Source: CAVSWN01 sp963770995
GTDB taxonomy: Bacteria; Acidobacteriota; Vicinamibacteria; Vicinamibacterales; CAVVIG01
NCBI GenBank assembly: GCA_963770995.1
Contig: CAVYRS010000001.1
Location: 3,286,001-3,350,000 of the forward strand
Direction of reading: 5' to 3'
Length of the DNA stretch: 64,000 nt
The position numbers and the translations under genes are program-made. The notes under the pieces are model-generated. The model made no database searches, was not told the DNA's origin, and was given only the letters and a program-made list of their open reading frames with translations. Positions 46,825-56,251 of this stretch are shown here, piece by piece. Numbering within the stretch: position 1 is the first letter of the stretch; each line of letters begins with the position of its first letter.

Positions 46825-49526
46825 TCGCGTTTCAACACCGACACGGGATCGATCGATATCGCGCGGCGCGTCGGCAGATAGGCCGCGACGAAGCCGCACG
46901 TGCCGACGAGCGCCACGACGGCCGCGTAGGTCAGCGGATCGGCGGCACCGACGCCGAACAGGATGTTTCTCATTGAAACGCCGATCGCCCACCCGCCCGC
47001 CATGCCCAAGCCGGCGCCGACAGCCATCAAGCGAACGGTGCGCCCGGCCACGAGGCGAATCACGTCAGCCGCGGTCGCGCCCAGGGCGAGACGCACACCG
47101 ATCTCGTGGCGCCTCTGCCCGACCGAGAAGGCTGTGACGCCGTACACGCCGGCAACCGCCACGACGAGCCCGATGGCGGCAAAGCCCACGAAGAGCGACA
47201 TGATCAAACGGGACGTCCGGGTCGACTCGTCGAGCACACGACTCGCGGGCCGCAGCTCGCTCACCGCGAGGTTCCTGTCCTCGGCGCGCAAGGCCTCCCG
47301 AATCGCGGAAGCCGGCGCGGCCAGATCGCCGCCGATCCGGACCGCAAACGCAACGCTCGCCAGCGACGGCGCCGTTGCGAGCGGCCGATAGATGCGCGGA
47401 GGCGGCGGCTCGGACGCCTCCGGTCCGATGACGTTGTCCACGACGCCGATGATTTCGATGGCGCCGCCGTCCGGCCGGCCCGTTGCATCGATCATCGTGA
47501 TGCGATCGCCCACAGGCGATCGGTCGGGCCAGTAGCGGCGGACCGCCTCGCGATTGACCAGCGCCACGGACCAGGACGACGCGCGGTCCGACGGCGCCCA
47601 GACGCGCCCCTCGCGGAGCGGCATCCCGATGGTGCGTTCGTACTCTCCCAGCGTCGCCGCCTCCATCGCCCACGGAGCGCTTCCAGCCGGCGGCGCCGCA
47701 CGGCCGGCGATCGTGAATTGCCGCCGCGGCTCGGCCTCGGCGATCGGGAGCGACCGGACCGCCGTGGCCGCGGTGACGCCCGGAATCGTCGACAGCCGCT
47801 CGAGAATCGATTCAATGGCGCGCAGCCTCGCGCCCTCGTCCGCGTAGTTCGGCGGATCGAACCTCACGCGCGTCGTCAACACGCCTTCGGGGTTCATGCC
47901 GAGCGGCACACGCTCGAGTCCGATCACCGTGCGGACGATGAGCCCTGACACGATCAGGACGGCGAACGCGAAGCCGACCTGCGCGATGACGAGCACGCTG
48001 CGGCTGCGATTGCCGCGGACCGAGACCGACGACTCGCGCCCGCCCTCCTTCAGATCCTCGTTGAGATTCGGCCGCGACGACTGGAGCGCCGGCATGACAC
48101 CGAACAGGATCGGTGCCGTGATCGACAGCGCGAAGGCGAACGTCAGCAGGTTCGCGTTGATCGAGAGGCGCTGGAAGAACACTTCCGGCGAGAAGGCCCT
48201 GAAGGCAGTAAGGCCTGCGTACGTGACGAGCAGGCCGACGACGCCGCTTGCCACGCCGATGAGCAGACCTTCCGATACGAGCTGGCGTACGAGACGCCCG
48301 CGCGTCGCGCCGAGCGCCACGCGCATGGCGATCTCGCGCCGGCGCGCGCTCGCACGCGCGAGCATCACCGTGGCGACGTTGGCGCACGCGACCACCAGCA
48401 CGAGACCCACGACCAGGCCAAGCAGCGCGAGGATGATCCAGGTGGTGGAGCCGGCGATCGACTCGCGCAGGGTGATGGCAAAGAGTCCCCACGTGCCGTT
48501 GGTTGCCGGATACGTGCGAGCCAGGCGTTCGCCAATCGTCGCGAGCTCGCTGTTCGCAGCCGCCAGCGTCGCGCCCGGCTTGAGCAGCCCGAACACGGTC
48601 GCTGCCCGGTCGTCTCTGCGTTCGGTTCCCAGGCCCTCGAACGGCACCCAGATATCGATCTCGCTCAAGTTGCCGAGCTCGATCTCCGGCGCGATCACCC
48701 CGACCACCGTGTAACCGCGGCCGTTGAGCAGGAGGGTGCGTCCGACCATCGACGGATCGCCGGCGAAGTTCGACTTCCAGAACCGATGCGCGAGCGCCGC
48801 GACCGCATGCTTTCCCGGCGCACCTTCGTCGGGGAGGATCGTTCGGCCGGCGATGGCCGGCACTCCCCACGCGCGGAATACGTTGGCGGTCACCATCGCC
48901 GCCGACACGGCGATCGGGTCGCCGGCGCCGGTCAGCGATAGCTGCTGGCCGCGTCGAAAGGCCGCCACGTCCTCGAACACCGTGCTTTGCTCAACGACAT
49001 CGCGGTAGTCGGGCAGCGAGAGGCGTTGCCGGTCGTGGCCCTGCTGGTGATCGACGCCGAAGATCGCAACCAGACGATGCGCGTTGCCGAAGGGCAGCGG
49101 CCGCAGCAGCAGGAGATCCGCCAGGCCGAAGACGATGCCGTTGGCGGCGATAGCGAGCGCGAGCGTGATGACGACCACCGCGGACGCGCCGCGATCCTTG
49201 AGGAGCAGCCGAGCGCCGAAACGGAGATCCTGCCAAAGGCCGCCGATCACACCGCCGCGCGGCGCCGGCGATCCCAGCGTCAACTTCTCGGCGGCACGGC
49301 GCTCCAGGCCTGTCAGCTCGCGGACGAGATCGCGATCGGAGAGCTCCGCCAGCGCCTCACGCCGCGCGGCTTTGTCCGGAGTGCCCCCGCGGCGGAGCTC
49401 GGCGTAGCGATCCTGCAGATGCTGCGCGAGCTCCTGGGCGATTTCGGCCTCGCGCAAAGGATCGAGACTCAGCGGCGCGAGCACGCGCTGAACTTCCCGG
49501 GCCCACGCCTCAATCGAACGCTTCAT
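46821..49526 (-). CDS. ADOP-type permease 8
   Basis: 901 residues, intact. Prefix domain (residues about 1-85: REAEIAQELAQHLQDRYAEL), linker, first helix ASAVVVITLALAIAANGIVF, MacB-PCD region (VTANVFRAWGVPAIAGRTIL), central helices with VVACANVATVMLARASARRR and EIAMRVALGATRGRLVRQLV, second periplasmic region, and C-terminal helices with AFSVGQRRHEIGVRLALGAT. Ends ISIDPVSVLKRE. Separated from ADOP 7 by 57 bp (49527-49583), the only non-overlapping junction of the operon. That gap holds CAGAAAG (49547-49553) pairing with CTTTCTG (49576-49582) around GTGGCGCCAC, a small hairpin that might reduce coupling. Confidence 0.92.
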   Translation of the reverse strand: MKRSIEAWAREVQRVLAPLSLDPLREAEIAQELAQHLQDRYAELRRGGTPDKAARREALAELSDRDLVRELTGLERRAAEKLTLGSPAPRGGVIGGLWQDLRFGARLLLKDRGASAVVVITLALAIAANGIVFGLADLLLLRPLPFGNAHRLVAIFGVDHQQGHDRQRLSLPDYRDVVEQSTVFEDVAAFRRGQQLSLTGAGDPIAVSAAMVTANVFRAWGVPAIAGRTILPDEGAPGKHAVAALAHRFWKSNFAGDPSMVGRTLLLNGRGYTVVGVIAPEIELGNLSEIDIWVPFEGLGTERRDDRAATVFGLLKPGATLAAANSELATIGERLARTYPATNGTWGLFAITLRESIAGSTTWIILALLGLVVGLVLVVACANVATVMLARASARRREIAMRVALGATRGRLVRQLVSEGLLIGVASGVVGLLVTYAGLTAFRAFSPEVFFQRLSINANLLTFAFALSITAPILFGVMPALQSSRPNLNEDLKEGGRESSVSVRGNRSRSVLVIAQVGFAFAVLIVSGLIVRTVIGLERVPLGMNPEGVLTTRVRFDPPNYADEGARLRAIESILERLSTIPGVTAATAVRSLPIAEAEPRRQFTIAGRAAPPAGSAPWAMEAATLGEYERTIGMPLREGRVWAPSDRASSWSVALVNREAVRRYWPDRSPVGDRITMIDATGRPDGGAIEIIGVVDNVIGPEASEPPPPRIYRPLATAPSLASVAFAVRIGGDLAAPASAIREALRAEDRNLAVSELRPASRVLDESTRTSRLIMSLFVGFAAIGLVVAVAGVYGVTAFSVGQRRHEIGVRLALGATAADVIRLVAGRTVRLMAVGAGLGMAGGWAIGVSMRNILFGVGAADPLTYAAVVALVGTCGFVAAYLPTRRAISIDPVSVLKRE

Positions 49527-49583
49527 ATCAGTCCTACCTCAACCTTCAGAAAGTGGCGCCACAAACTGTTTCAACCTTTCTGC

Positions 49584-52316
49584 TCATTCGTACCTCAGCG
49601 CGATGACGGGATCGACGCGCGTCGCCCGTCGTGCCGGTACCGCGCAGGCCATCAGCGCGACGATCAGCAACACGATGACGACCGTCGCGAACGTGAGCAG
49701 ATCGGTGGGCCGTACCTGAAACAAGAGCGCCTCGAGCGACCGCGACAGCCAGAACGCGGCCGCCAGCCCGATCGCCGCGCCGCCTCCGGCCAGCGCCATC
49801 CCGCGGCCGATGACGAGACGGAAAATGTCGCCGGGCACCGCGCCGAGCGCCAGGCGCACTCCGATGTCGTGGGTGCGCTGCGAGACCAGGTACGACATGA
49901 CGCCGAATAGACCAACGCATGCCAGAACCAGAGCGACCGCGGCAAACGACCCAAGCAAGAACATGTTGAAACGCCGCTGGCCAACGGACATCGCTACGAT
50001 CTCGTCGGCCGTTCGAACGTTCGAGATCGGGATCGCGGGGTTGACGCCTCGGACGACGCTGCGGACGGCCGCCGTCAACGACACGGGATCCGTGCCAGTG
50101 CGGATCACCAGGAACATGGGGTTCCAGCGGAACGCCGTCGATGGCAAATAGATGACCGGAGCGGGGTCGGTCTCCAGCGACAACTGCCTCACGTCGCCGG
50201 CAACGCCGACGATCGTCATCCGCGGGCCGGTCGCGGTGTGCCAGAGAAACGTGCGACCGATCGGATCAGCGCCGGGCCAGTAGCGGCGGGCCATCTCTTC
50301 GCTGACAATCACCGAGCTCGTCTCTCCGATGTCGCGCTCGTCGAAGTCGCGACCGCGCAGGCCGACACCCAGCGTTCTGAAATATCCGGAGCTCACGACG
50401 CGCCAGTCGGCCGACGGGACGATGCCGGCGGCGTCGGCCGCGCGTCCTTCGATGACGACCTCGATCGAGGTGTTGCCGCCGCTCATCGGCACGATGCTCG
50501 CCGCGGATGCGGACGTCACTCCCGGCAGCGCCGCGATCTTCGCCAGCGCTTCCTGGTAGAAGCCGTTCGCGGCATCTTCCGACTGATACGCGGGCCCGGC
50601 GACGCTCACTTGCAGCGTCAGCAGATTGCGCGGATCGAATCCGGGATTGACGTTTTGCAGCGTCCACATGCTTCGCACGAGCAGGCCCGCCCCGACGAGC
50701 AGCGCGACCGAGAGCGCCACTTCGGCGACGACCAGCGCATCGCGCAGCCGCTGGCGGCTGGCGCCGCCGGTTCCCGTCCGGCCCGCGTCCTTCAGCGCCT
50801 CGTTCATGTTCGGCCGCGACGCCTGCAGCGCGGGCGCGATCCCGAACAGCAGGCCGGTCAGGACCGACACGAACGTGGCGAACGACAGGACGCGCAGGTC
50901 GATGACGATTTCATCGAGCCGCGGCACGATCGCATCTGATGCGATCGCCTTCAGCGCCGTCGTCGCGCCCAGTGCGAGGGCGCACCCGGCTGCGCCACCG
51001 ATCAGGGCCAGCAGCAGCGATTCGACGAGCAACTGCGACAGCACCCGACGGCGTCCCGCTCCCAGCGCCACGCGGATCGACATCTCTTTCTGGCGCGCGG
51101 CGGCGCGCGCGAGCAGGAGGTTCGCGACGTTGCCGGCCGCGATCAGCAGGACGAAACCGACGGCGGCGAGAAAGACGACGAGCATGCGCCGTGTTTCCAC
51201 CGGCACGAGCCAGTCGTAGAAACTTCGCAGCAGCACGCTCCACCCGCCGTTCGATTCGGGGTACTGCGCGCTCAACTGCGCGGCAATCGCCTGTAGATCC
51301 GCGTTCGCCTGCTGCAGCGACACGCCCGGCTTCAGCTTGCCGAGCGCGATCAACTGATGATCGCCGCGGTTCTGCGCCGGGTCGGCAGCGAGCGGGACGA
51401 ACAGATCGAGGTTCGGCACCGCCCAGACGAAACTCTGAGGCAGCACGCCGACCACCGAATAGCTCACACCGTTGAGCGACACCGTTTTGCCAGCCGCGCC
51501 GGGATCAGCGCCAAGCCTGCGCTGCCAGAATCCGTGTGTCACCACCGCGACACGCGTGTTGCCGCCGGGCCGGTCTTCCTCTGGCAGAAAGGTCCGGCCG
51601 AGCGCCGGCGACGCGCCAAGCATCGGCAGAAAGTCGATGCTGACCCGCCGCGCCACGATCGGCTCGACGCCGTCGGGCGTCGTCAGCGTCATCGTCGCGC
51701 CGTTGGTCGCGGCCATTCGTTCGAAGGTCTGGTTGCGCGAGCGAAAATCGAGAAAGTTCGGTTGCGAGACCGAGAACTCGGGCCGTCCGCGCGGCAGATC
51801 GCTTTCCCAGATCCGCACGAGGCGATCGGAATCCGCAAATGGCAACGGCCGCAGCATCACGGCGTCGACGACGCTGAAGATGGCGGTCGTCGCGCCGATG
51901 CCGAGCGCGAGCGTCAACGTGGAGACGAGCGTGAACGTGGGGTTCTTTCGAAGGACCCGCGCCGCGTAGCGAAGGTCCTGCCACAACGTCGCGGCGAATG
52001 ACGATCCTCCTGCTCCCACGATTGACGGTTCGGGGTTCATCGGCTGCTCCGTTTCCGTAAGGCGATGGGCGAGAAATCCCGGCCTGTCCTGAGCGAGCTC
52101 GTCCTTCGACGGGCTCAGGACGAGCGAGTCGAAGGGGGCCTCGAGTTCCGACCACGCCTCAGCACGCGCGGCCTCGTCCGCCGCGCCGCCGGCGCGCAGT
52201 TCCTCGTAGCGATCCTGGAGATGCTGCGAGAGCTCGTCGACGATCTCACGCTCGCGCGCAGCGGACAGCTGCAGTCGCTGCAGACGGCGTCGGATTGGAG
52301 TCGTCCAGTCGTGCAT
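49584..52316 (-). CDS. ADOP-type permease 7 with repeat-derived linker
   Basis: About 910 residues, intact. Prefix domain (AREREIVDELSQHLQDRYEE), then a linker containing DSLVLSPSKDELAQ, encoded by a family A REP (52090-52137). First helix FTLVSTLTLALGIGATTAIF. Central part LLIAAGNVANLLLARAAARQ, KEMSIRVALGAGRRRVLSQL. C-terminal helices with SYLVSQRTHDIGVRLALGAV, ending RVDPVIALRYE. Start set at 52316 (MHDWTTPIRR), preceded by GGGAGG; the in-frame TTG at 52328 overlaps the previous stop. The repeat insertion falls in a flexible linker, where it would do least harm. Confidence 0.92.
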   Translation of the reverse strand: MHDWTTPIRRRLQRLQLSAAREREIVDELSQHLQDRYEELRAGGAADEAARAEAWSELEAPFDSLVLSPSKDELAQDRPGFLAHRLTETEQPMNPEPSIVGAGGSSFAATLWQDLRYAARVLRKNPTFTLVSTLTLALGIGATTAIFSVVDAVMLRPLPFADSDRLVRIWESDLPRGRPEFSVSQPNFLDFRSRNQTFERMAATNGATMTLTTPDGVEPIVARRVSIDFLPMLGASPALGRTFLPEEDRPGGNTRVAVVTHGFWQRRLGADPGAAGKTVSLNGVSYSVVGVLPQSFVWAVPNLDLFVPLAADPAQNRGDHQLIALGKLKPGVSLQQANADLQAIAAQLSAQYPESNGGWSVLLRSFYDWLVPVETRRMLVVFLAAVGFVLLIAAGNVANLLLARAAARQKEMSIRVALGAGRRRVLSQLLVESLLLALIGGAAGCALALGATTALKAIASDAIVPRLDEIVIDLRVLSFATFVSVLTGLLFGIAPALQASRPNMNEALKDAGRTGTGGASRQRLRDALVVAEVALSVALLVGAGLLVRSMWTLQNVNPGFDPRNLLTLQVSVAGPAYQSEDAANGFYQEALAKIAALPGVTSASAASIVPMSGGNTSIEVVIEGRAADAAGIVPSADWRVVSSGYFRTLGVGLRGRDFDERDIGETSSVIVSEEMARRYWPGADPIGRTFLWHTATGPRMTIVGVAGDVRQLSLETDPAPVIYLPSTAFRWNPMFLVIRTGTDPVSLTAAVRSVVRGVNPAIPISNVRTADEIVAMSVGQRRFNMFLLGSFAAVALVLACVGLFGVMSYLVSQRTHDIGVRLALGAVPGDIFRLVIGRGMALAGGGAAIGLAAAFWLSRSLEALLFQVRPTDLLTFATVVIVLLIVALMACAVPARRATRVDPVIALRYE
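52090..52137. repeat. Family A REP inside ADOP 7
   Basis: Hairpin 52097-52125 (stems GCTCGTCCT / AGGACGAGC, one loop change relative to 42220-42248), with the same flanks CCTGAGCGA and GAGTCGAAGGG. It is translated in frame on the minus strand in a different reading phase from the copy at 42213-42260, so the encoded peptide differs. Confidence 0.9.
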
Positions 52317-52324
52317 GACCTCCC

Positions 52325-55039
52325 TCAATCCCGCCGAAGGGCTTCGATCGGGCTGACGCGCGTCGCCCGCAACCCCGGAAGCGCGCTCGCGATGAACGCC
52401 ACAACGCCCAACAACAAGGCGAGACCGGCGAACGTGACGGGATCGTGTGGCGAAACCTCGTAGAGCAGCGCTGTCAGCAGCTGTGTCGCGCCGTACGAGG
52501 CGACGAGGCCGATGACAATCCCGGCGACGGCGAGGCGCATGCCGTCGCCGATGACGAGTGCGAGCACATCACGACGCGTTGCGCCGAGCGTCAGCCTGAT
52601 CCCGATCTCCTGCGTCCGCTGGCTCACCGTGTAGGACAACACCCCGTAGATCCCGACCACTGCCAGCACCAACGCGAGCCCGCTGAATCCCGTCAGCAGC
52701 ACCACGCTCAAGCGCTGCTGCTCCGTGTTCTGCGACAAGTACCGGTCCAGCGTCTGCAGCCCGTAGAGCGGGATGTCGCTGTCGATGGCCGCGATCTCGC
52801 GCCGCAGCGAACCGGCCAGCGCCTCAGGTTCCATGGCCGTGCGCACGACGAGCGCCATGGTGGGGCGGCGCGATTCGTAGTACATCGGCAGCTGTTCGTA
52901 CGGCGTGTACAGCTGGACAAAAGGAGGTTCGGTCGCGAGGCCGTAGTGCTTCACGTGCCGGACCACGCCGACGACTTCACGCCACATCGGCTGCTGACCG
53001 CTTTCGCCGCCGTGACCGCGCAACTCGAAGGCCAGGCGCTTGCCGATCGGGTCCGCGCCGTGAAAGATTTTCTGCACGAGCGTCTCATCGACGATGACAA
53101 GCGGCGGCGTGTCGGCCGTGTCACGATCCGTGAACTCGCGCCCCTTGATCAACTGAATGCCCATGGCGCGGAAATATCCCGGGCTACTCGTCTGAAACAA
53201 CGTCGCCGTCGCTGGATGCTCGGCGCTCGGCATGGGATCGCCTTCTGCGATCACTGGCGCTTCGGATCCGCCGCCTTCCAGCGGAACGGCGCTGTTCAGC
53301 CCGACGCTGTCGACGCCCGGCAGCGAGCCGACGCGGCGAATCAGCTCCCGATGGAACGTCGTCCAGCTGCCTCGATCCGGATACGTGGCCTCCGGCAACG
53401 AGAGTCGCGCCGTGACGACGCGGTCCGGATTGAAGCCGGGATCGATCGCCGTCAAACGAATGAAGCTCCGCAGCGTGAGGCCCGCGCCCACGAGCAGCAC
53501 CATCGCGAGCGCGACTTCGATCACGATCAGCGCTGAACGGATCCGGCGCGAGCCCGGCGTCGCCGAACTCCGCACGGCTTCCTTCAATCCGACGATGAGG
53601 TCGGGCGCCGTCGCGCGCAGCGCCGGCGCGAGCCCGAAGAGGATGCCCGTGACAATCGAGATCGCCGCCGTGAACGCGAGCACGCGACCGTCCACGGCGA
53701 TGAGATCGATCCGCGGCACGGTGCTGGGCTGCGAGGCCACGAATGCCTTCACCGCCCAGAAGGCGAACAGCGCGCCGATGGCGCCGCCGGCGAGCGACAG
53801 CATCACGCTTTCGACCATCAGCTGCTGCACGAGGCGCGCGCGCGCCGCGCCGAGCGCCGCCCGGATCGCGACTTCGCGATGACGCGACTCCGCTCTCGAC
53901 AGCATCAGGTTCGCGAGATTCGCGCATCCGATCAGGAGGACGAAAGCGACCGCGGAAATGAGCACGAGCAGCGCGGGCCGAATGTTCTGGACCACTTGTT
54001 CGTAGTACGGCAGCAATGCGACGCGCGAGTTCTTGTTCGACGTCGGGTAGTGCTGCGCCAGGCGCTGCGCGATCGTGTCCATGTCCGCATTTGCCTGCGC
54101 CAGAGTCACACCTTGCTTCAGCTTTCCGATAGCGGCCAGTCCCGGGTGTGCGCCGCGCGGAGGAAAGCTCGAGACGATGGGGCCGAGCGGCAGCCAGGCA
54201 TCTGTCAACCGCGAGGGAAAGCGCATCGTGGCCGGCATGATGCCGATGACGGTGTGGGCCTGACCGCTGAGCACGATCGTCCGGCCGACGAGCGACGCGT
54301 CCGAGTTGAAGCGGTTGCGCCAGATGCGCTCGCTCAGCATCACTACACGGTCCGACGTCGGGCGGTCTTCCGCCTGTGAAAACGCACGGCCGAGCAGCGG
54401 CCGGATGCCCATCGTGCGGAAAAGATCAGACGAAGCGATCGCGGCGTTCAGGCGCTCGGGACGATCGCTGCCCGTGAGATTGACCGTGGTCCCGCGATAG
54501 ATGCCGAGGTGCTCGAACACCTGATTCTGTTCGCGCCAATCCTGAAAATTCGGCCACGCCACCGACATCCCCCGCCCGTCCTTCGTCTGCTCCGAGATGG
54601 TGAGGATGCGATCGATGTCGGCGTACGGCAGCGGCCTGAGCATCACGCCGTCGAGCACGCTGAAGATCGCGGTGGTCGCGCCGATCCCGAGCCCCAGCGT
54701 CAGCAGCACGACGGTGGTGAACCCAGGATTTCTGAGAAACGTGCGCACCGCGTAGCGGATGTCGTGCGTGATCGTTCTGAGCATGGTGCTGCCTCCGCCG
54801 CCAAGGACGGGCGGCTCCAGCGCCGCCGGGGGCTCGATGCCGGCGAGGTGCCGCGCGAGCCGAGTGAGTTCCGTGAGCGATTGCTGTTCGGCTTCTGCGG
54901 CGTTCATCCCGGCGGACCGCAGCTCGGCATACCGATCGTGCAGGTGCTGCGAGAGCTCCTCGACGATTTCCGCGCGGCGGGCCGGGTCGAGCCGAAGGCG
55001 CGACAGACGGCGGTCGATGGCGTGGCGGAAATCAGGCAT
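52325..55039 (-). CDS. ADOP-type permease 6, first of the four-permease operon
   Basis: 904 residues, intact. Prefix domain (ARRAEIVEELSQHLHDRYAE), first helix FTTVVLLTLGLGIGATTAIF, MacB-PCD region (SSDLFRTMGIRPLLGRAFSQ), central helices LLIGCANLANLMLSRAESRH and REVAIRAALGAARARLVQQL, second periplasmic region, then C-terminal helices with SYTVSQRTQEIGIRLTLGAT, ending TRVSPIEALRRD. Its start overlaps the padR stop by 8 bp and its stop is adjacent to ADOP 7, so translation is likely coupled along the operon. Confidence 0.92.
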   Translation of the reverse strand: MPDFRHAIDRRLSRLRLDPARRAEIVEELSQHLHDRYAELRSAGMNAAEAEQQSLTELTRLARHLAGIEPPAALEPPVLGGGGSTMLRTITHDIRYAVRTFLRNPGFTTVVLLTLGLGIGATTAIFSVLDGVMLRPLPYADIDRILTISEQTKDGRGMSVAWPNFQDWREQNQVFEHLGIYRGTTVNLTGSDRPERLNAAIASSDLFRTMGIRPLLGRAFSQAEDRPTSDRVVMLSERIWRNRFNSDASLVGRTIVLSGQAHTVIGIMPATMRFPSRLTDAWLPLGPIVSSFPPRGAHPGLAAIGKLKQGVTLAQANADMDTIAQRLAQHYPTSNKNSRVALLPYYEQVVQNIRPALLVLISAVAFVLLIGCANLANLMLSRAESRHREVAIRAALGAARARLVQQLMVESVMLSLAGGAIGALFAFWAVKAFVASQPSTVPRIDLIAVDGRVLAFTAAISIVTGILFGLAPALRATAPDLIVGLKEAVRSSATPGSRRIRSALIVIEVALAMVLLVGAGLTLRSFIRLTAIDPGFNPDRVVTARLSLPEATYPDRGSWTTFHRELIRRVGSLPGVDSVGLNSAVPLEGGGSEAPVIAEGDPMPSAEHPATATLFQTSSPGYFRAMGIQLIKGREFTDRDTADTPPLVIVDETLVQKIFHGADPIGKRLAFELRGHGGESGQQPMWREVVGVVRHVKHYGLATEPPFVQLYTPYEQLPMYYESRRPTMALVVRTAMEPEALAGSLRREIAAIDSDIPLYGLQTLDRYLSQNTEQQRLSVVLLTGFSGLALVLAVVGIYGVLSYTVSQRTQEIGIRLTLGATRRDVLALVIGDGMRLAVAGIVIGLVASYGATQLLTALLYEVSPHDPVTFAGLALLLGVVAFIASALPGLRATRVSPIEALRRD

Positions 55040-55385
55040 TCTCGACGCCCGCGATGCGATTGATGGCGGCGACGAACTCGCGCCAGGTGCCGCGCTGCGA
55101 TTCGAGGACGCTGGCGCCGGCCGGCGTCAGCTTGTAGTAGCGGCGGCGGCGCTGCCCGGCCTTTTCCACCCAGCGGCCCTGGATCCAGCCGCGTTTCTCG
55201 AGGCGGTACAGGAGCGGATAGAGCGAGGCGACGCGGAACTTGAGGACGCCGCCCGACCGCAGCTCGATCAGCTTGCTGAGGTCGTAGCCGTGCCGGGGCT
55301 GGTCCTCGACGAGCGAGAGGATCAGGAGCTCGGCGCTCCCCTTCTTCAGCTCGCGATCGAGCATGCTCGACTTGATGTATTGCAT
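55032..55385 (-). CDS. PadR-family regulator heading the four-ADOP operon
   Basis: 117 residues. Winged helix: LDRELKKGSAELLILSLVED, HGYDLSKLIELRSGGVLKFR, VASLYPLLYRLEKRGWIQGR, GQRRRRYYKLTPAGASVLES. Clearly paralogous to the regulator at 25474-25809. Start at 55385 (MQYIKSS) or at the internal ATG 55364 (MLDRELKKG), which aligns better with the paralogue and sits in a 14-bp palindrome TCGAGCATGCTCGA (55357-55370). Upstream lie ATGT and ACAT half-sites 11 bp apart, a weaker version of the operator seen at 25441. Overlaps the first ADOP gene. Confidence 0.9.
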   Translation of the reverse strand: MQYIKSSMLDRELKKGSAELLILSLVEDQPRHGYDLSKLIELRSGGVLKFRVASLYPLLYRLEKRGWIQGRWVEKAGQRRRRYYKLTPAGASVLESQRGTWREFVAAINRIAGVENA

Positions 55386-55434
55386 AGCGACATATTGGCT
55401 AGGGGTATATGACGGAGTCAACGGGGAAAAGGTT

Positions 55435-55565
55435 GGGGACGGAGGTTTGCCCCGTTGGGGACGGAGGTTTGAGGTCGCGGGGACGGAGGTTTGGGGTCGG
55501 GGGACGGAGGTTGGGCCGGGGACGGAGGTGCGGCCGGGGACGGAGGTGCGGCCGGGGACGGAGGT
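55435..55565 (+). repeat. GGGGACGGAGGT array, distant copy
   Basis: Seven exact units start at 55435, 55457, 55479, 55500, 55518, 55536 and 55554. Spacing is 22, 22, 21, then 18 bp three times. The spacer of the last units (gcggcc or similar) differs from that of the RAYT arrays (tcgccc). It occupies the divergent region between padR and the sigma-factor gene, 63 bp before the latter, about 19 kb from the RAYT. Confidence 0.93.
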
Positions 55566-55627
55566 CGGCCGCGGCGGGGTTAACATCAGCACCCGCCGGG
55601 CCGTCTGGTTATGTGACGGACTGTGCG

Positions 55628-56251
55628 ATGGAACTCGTGCTCGAGCTTAAACGCAGCCCTTGGGCGCCGAAGCGCGATAGCGCGGAGCCGGCCGTGCTGA
55701 CCTTCCGGCGGCCGGCCACCGACGCCGACCGGACCGAGCTCGCCCAGCGCCTCTCTGCCACAATTCGAGCGGTCGCCGCCGGGGATCGCGACGCGTTTTC
55801 GCAGCTCTACGCCGACTACGTGCGCATGGTCCACGCGATCCTGCTCGGGCGCGTGCCGCGCCGCGACGTGGACGACCTGGTGCAGGACGTGTTCATCACC
55901 GCCTACACACGCATTCGGGAACTGCGGGACGCGGTGGCGTTCGGCGGCTGGATCGCGACGATCGCGCGCAACCGGGCGACCGACTACCTGCGGCAGTCGC
56001 GCGAGCAGGTCGAGCTGCCTGCCGAGCTGCCGGGCGGCGACGCGATCGAAGCCGACACGATGGCCGTGCTCGACACGATCCGCAAGCTGCCCGAGGCGTA
56101 CCGCGAGACGCTGCTGATGCGTCTCGTCGAAGGGATGACCGGCGCCGAAATCGCCGAACGATCGGGCCTGACGCCCGCATCGGTGCGCGTGAATCTGCAC
56201 CGCGGGATGAAGCTGTTGCGAGAGAAATTGGGATGGACCAGTCATGAGTGA
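55628..56251 (+). CDS. ECF-type RNA polymerase sigma factor
   Basis: 207 residues. Region 2: FSQLYADYVRMVHAILLGRV, then DVDDLVQDVFITAYTRIREL and GWIATIARNRATDYLRQSRE. Region 4: LPEAYRETLLMRLVEGMTGA, EIAERSGLTPASVRVNLHRG. Start at 55628 is the nearest ATG to the conserved region with a plausible N-terminus; longer forms would translate the repeat array. No clear Shine-Dalgarno. Overlaps the FecR-like gene by 8 bp, indicating a sigma/anti-sigma pair. Confidence 0.9.
   Translation: MELVLELKRSPWAPKRDSAEPAVLTFRRPATDADRTELAQRLSATIRAVAAGDRDAFSQLYADYVRMVHAILLGRVPRRDVDDLVQDVFITAYTRIRELRDAVAFGGWIATIARNRATDYLRQSREQVELPAELPGGDAIEADTMAVLDTIRKLPEAYRETLLMRLVEGMTGAEIAERSGLTPASVRVNLHRGMKLLREKLGWTSHE

Noticed and set aside
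44737..46881. A 714-codon plus-strand open frame opposite ADOP 9
   Set aside because: Same reason: an antisense shadow of a conserved GC-rich membrane protein gene, with no recognisable motif.
35409..55565. Short tandem arrays as CRISPR
   Set aside because: Units are 12 bp with 6-10 bp spacers that are themselves repetitive. There are no 28-36 bp repeats, no unique 30-40 bp spacers and no cas genes.
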